This document shows, in pieces, positions 5,444 through 6,771 of a DNA stretch of 6,771 nucleotides. Numbering within the stretch: the first letter of the stretch is position 1; every line of letters begins with the position of its first letter. Source of the stretch: an uncultured Collinsella sp. (lineage in GTDB: Bacteria; Actinomycetota; Coriobacteriia; Coriobacteriales; Coriobacteriaceae); assembly GCA_900765115.1 (NCBI GenBank), contig CAAFQK010000032.1:1-6771 (forward strand). Reading direction: 5' to 3'. The notes below the pieces were generated by a model. The model had not been told where the DNA came from and made no database searches. It worked only from the letters and a program-made list of their open reading frames with translations. A program made the position numbers and the translations under genes.

Positions 5444-5731
5444 CTACTGAGCCATGACGTCAAGAACGGCCTTCTCGGCAGCGACGCGGTTCATGCCGGT
5501 CATGAAGGGCACGCCGCTCACGTACGGGCAGGTAAGGCCCTCGGGGGCAACGGTGGTGGCGATCAACAGATCGGCGCCCTCGTCGCAAACGTCCTTGGCC
5601 TCGGAGATGGCGCACTGCACGATCTCGTACTTGTCGGCGTAACCGTTGGCGTCGAGCATGGTGGCGACCTTCTGGGCAACGAGCGTGGAAGTAGCAGCGC
5701 CAGCACCGCAAGCCAAAACAATCTTCTTCAT
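5444..5731 (-). CDS. PTS sugar transporter subunit IIB, galactitol type
   Basis: A 95-residue cytosolic phosphocarrier. The P-loop-like VLACGAGAATST places the phosphorylated cysteine at residue 8, and the fold and length fit the galactitol (GatB-like) IIB family, which passes phosphate from IIA to the sugar held by IIC. AAGGGAG (5741-5747) lies nine bases before the ATG. The gene begins its operon: a divergent gene lies upstream and only the VOC gene follows, so IIA and IIC partners are absent from this window. It could serve a permease encoded elsewhere or act as a regulatory phosphocarrier. An upstream TACACT (5766-5771 on the complementary strand) might be a -10 box, but no convincing -35 is seen. 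The sugar specificity is a family-level guess. Confidence 0.88.
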   Translation of the reverse strand: MKKIVLACGAGAATSTLVAQKVATMLDANGYADKYEIVQCAISEAKDVCDEGADLLIATTVAPEGLTCPYVSGVPFMTGMNRVAAEKAVLDVMAQ

Positions 5732-5833
5732 AGGTAATGTCTCCCTTCATGGTTTACTTTAGGTAAGTGTACCGCAGCGAGCGATGGCGCTCGGCCTCGA
5801 TGCGCTTTTATGCCAGTTTGCTTGCACGCCGCG

Positions 5834-5879
5834 TATAATACATCTAGCACGTGTTGTCATACCGCTCGCTTTACGAGCG
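5834..5879 (+). promoter_or_regulatory. Consensus -10 box and leader hairpin of the TPR-like gene
   Basis: TATAAT (5834-5839) is a perfect -10 box. The expected -35 region (about 5811-5817, TGCCAGT) is poor, which suggests a weak or activator-dependent promoter. The short leader contains CGCTCG (5863-5868) pairing with CGAGCG (5874-5879), just before the ribosome-binding site. The same hexamers occur in the opposite order at 5778-5783 and 5788-5793, on the far side of the promoter. Confidence 0.5.
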
Positions 5880-5894
5880 ACTAAGGACTCTAAA

Positions 5895-6518
5895 ATGCCC
5901 GATTCCCGCACCCTCTGGACCGCCGTCGTCATTATTTGTATCGCCATATCGGTGTTCTTTAGCGTAAAAAAACGCACCACGTTTAAGCGCCTGCAACAGC
6001 TTATGGCTGCCAAGCAGTGGGACGAGTTCGATCGTTTGCTCGATGGCAAACTCACCAGCATGCTGTACCCGCGCTATAACCGCGACTACCTGCGCCTGAA
6101 CTCCTATCTGCTGCGCGAGGACCACAAGCGCGCCGACGAGATGTTCGATTTGCTGCTGGGACTCAATCTGCCCAAGATGCAGCGCGTCGACCTGGTGATT
6201 AAGACCTTTAACTACTACGTTGGCCAGGAGGACCGCAAAAAGTCCAAGGAGCTGCTGCACGAGATCAAAGGCTTTGAGGGCGGCCAGGCCGAGGCAGTCG
6301 CACACGAATGCCAACTGATGTACGACACGATGATCCTCAAGCGCCACAACGACATTCCCGAGCTGGAGCGCATGCTCAAGGAGGCCGGTGACGACAAGGT
6401 CAAGAGCTGCCGCTTGGAGTATCTGTTGGCTCTGCAGTACAAGAACAAGGGCGACGAAGCCAAGTTCCAGGAGTTCCTGGAGAAGTCGGGGCAACACTCG
6501 ATGGCCGTCAACGCGTAA
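5895..6518 (+). CDS. Membrane-anchored TPR-like protein of unknown function
   Basis: A 207-residue protein. Residues 8-23 (WTAVVIICIAISVFFS) form one hydrophobic segment followed by KKR, so the bulk is probably cytoplasmic and tethered by its N-terminus. The rest is almost entirely helical and amphipathic, with repeat-like blocks such as LQQLMAAKQWDEFDRLLD (33-50), LREDHKRADEMFDLLLG (73-89) and the C-terminal LEYLLALQYKNKGDEAKFQEFLE (174-196). These resemble degenerate tetratricopeptide repeats, which usually hold partner proteins. The start at 5895 is supported by AAGGA (5883-5887) seven bases upstream and by the TATAAT further up; an earlier in-frame ATG at 5784 lies before the promoter. 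I do not recognise a named family. It is a single-gene unit between the PTS operon and tRNA-Leu. Confidence 0.8.
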   Translation: MPDSRTLWTAVVIICIAISVFFSVKKRTTFKRLQQLMAAKQWDEFDRLLDGKLTSMLYPRYNRDYLRLNSYLLREDHKRADEMFDLLLGLNLPKMQRVDLVIKTFNYYVGQEDRKKSKELLHEIKGFEGGQAEAVAHECQLMYDTMILKRHNDIPELERMLKEAGDDKVKSCRLEYLLALQYKNKGDEAKFQEFLEKSGQHSMAVNA

Positions 6519-6549
6519 CGGACGGCTTGTGCTAGACTTCTAGTCTCAC

Positions 6550-6634
6550 GGGGGCGTGGCGGAATTGGCATACGCAGGAGACTTAAAATCTCTCGCCGCA
6601 AGGATTGTGGGTTCGAGTCCCACCGCCCCTACCA
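6550..6634 (+). tRNA. tRNA-Leu (anticodon UAA), CCA encoded
   Basis: The acceptor GGGGGCG (6550-6556) pairs with CGCCCCT (6624-6630), with one G-U at the end, followed by discriminator A6631 and an encoded CCA (6632-6634). The D arm has GCG/CGC with GG in the loop. The anticodon stem GGAGA/TCTCT encloses CTTAAAA, giving anticodon TAA at 6584-6586. A long variable arm and a T arm of GTGGG-TTCGAGT-CCCAC complete a class II leucine tRNA of 85 bases. It reads UUA and UUG codons. TAGACT (6533-6538) is suitably placed as a -10 box 11 bases upstream. Confidence 0.96.
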
Positions 6635-6644
6635 TGTATTGTTT

Positions 6645-6684
6645 ACGAGCCCGTGTCCCCCAGGGATGCGGGCTCGTTTCTTTT
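6645..6684 (+). terminator. Rho-independent terminator after tRNA-Leu
   Basis: ACGAGCCCG (6645-6653) pairs with CGGGCTCGT (6669-6677). TCCC/GGGA inside the loop can extend the stem past a two-base internal loop, and TTTCTTTT follows. It lies 10 bases past the tRNA's CCA end. There is no U-tract on the opposite strand. Confidence 0.85.
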
Positions 6685-6685
6685 A

Positions 6686-6771
6686 GGTGCCGGTGGGACT
6701 CGAACCCGCGAGGGGGCGAGCGTCAAGCGGACGCGCAGCGTCCGCAGCGAGCCGGCGAGGGCGCCGGCAGG
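6686..6771. other. G+C-rich edge region with tRNA 3'-end-like sequence and two tight hairpins
   Basis: On the complementary strand, 6687-6710 reads like a tRNA 3' end: GGGTTCGAGTCCCACCG (6691-6707) is identical to 17 bases of the neighbouring tRNA-Leu, then GCACC. The rest cannot be folded into a tRNA, since no matching 5' acceptor or D arm is seen before the window ends and no CCA is encoded. Two perfect hairpins follow: GCGGACGC/GCGTCCGC (6727-6734 with 6738-6745) and GCCGGCG/CGCCGGC (6751-6757 with 6762-6768). It could be a tRNA-derived remnant, an attachment-site scar or the tail of a leftward gene with a stop at 6683-6685. The edge prevents a decision. Confidence 0.4.

Noticed and set aside
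5043..5457. Rightward frames antisense to the VOC gene (about 135 codons)
   Set aside because: The leftward VOC protein has all four expected ligand residues. The opposite frames have none and would start inside the terminator flank.
5784..5894. Upstream extension of the TPR-like protein
   Set aside because: The earlier ATG lies before the TATAAT box, and the added residues have no family-like features. The ATG at 5895 has AAGGA seven bases upstream.

Overview
The window looks like chromosomal DNA from a high-G+C, gut-type actinobacterium, most likely the Coriobacteriia and probably Collinsella or a close relative. This rests on G+C-rich codons in most genes, the style of the proteins and the intergenic elements. 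It is recognition, not a search result.

Layout, left to right. (1) Positions 1-110 hold a possible lysine-rich tail of a rightward gene and a strong G+C-rich hairpin. (2) Positions 112-1641 carry a leftward two-gene AbiE module: abiEi (wHTH antitoxin/repressor) then abiEii (nucleotidyltransferase toxin). It has visibly lower G+C than its surroundings. Its promoter overlaps two TTGCAA boxes, and its geometry implies a leaderless abiEi message. (3) Positions 1677-2151 are non-coding. They hold copy 1 of a 180-base palindromic element and the promoter and leader of the next operon. (4) Positions 2152-4762 are a rightward operon: a UBA-like/DUF4342 membrane protein, an OmpR/PhoB response regulator and a two-TM sensor kinase whose start overlaps the regulator's end. 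(5) Positions 4780-4961 are copy 2 of the element, followed by a bidirectional terminator. (6) A leftward pair encodes a galactitol-type PTS IIB protein and a stand-alone VOC protein resembling the C-terminal extension of some KDPG aldolases. (7) Divergent from these, 5895-6518 encodes an N-terminally anchored, TPR-like protein of unknown function. (8) Then come tRNA-Leu(UAA), its terminator, and a G+C-rich edge region containing an inverted 17-base copy of the tRNA T-arm.

The least explained structure is the palindromic element. Its two copies share about 75% of their 120 central bases. Their terminal arms differ at five positions, and each difference is compensated in the opposite arm. Nearly all stem mismatches are G-U pairs if the + strand is transcribed. 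This points to a folded RNA or a hairpin-dependent mobile element rather than a protein gene. No transposase, CRISPR array or prophage gene is visible.
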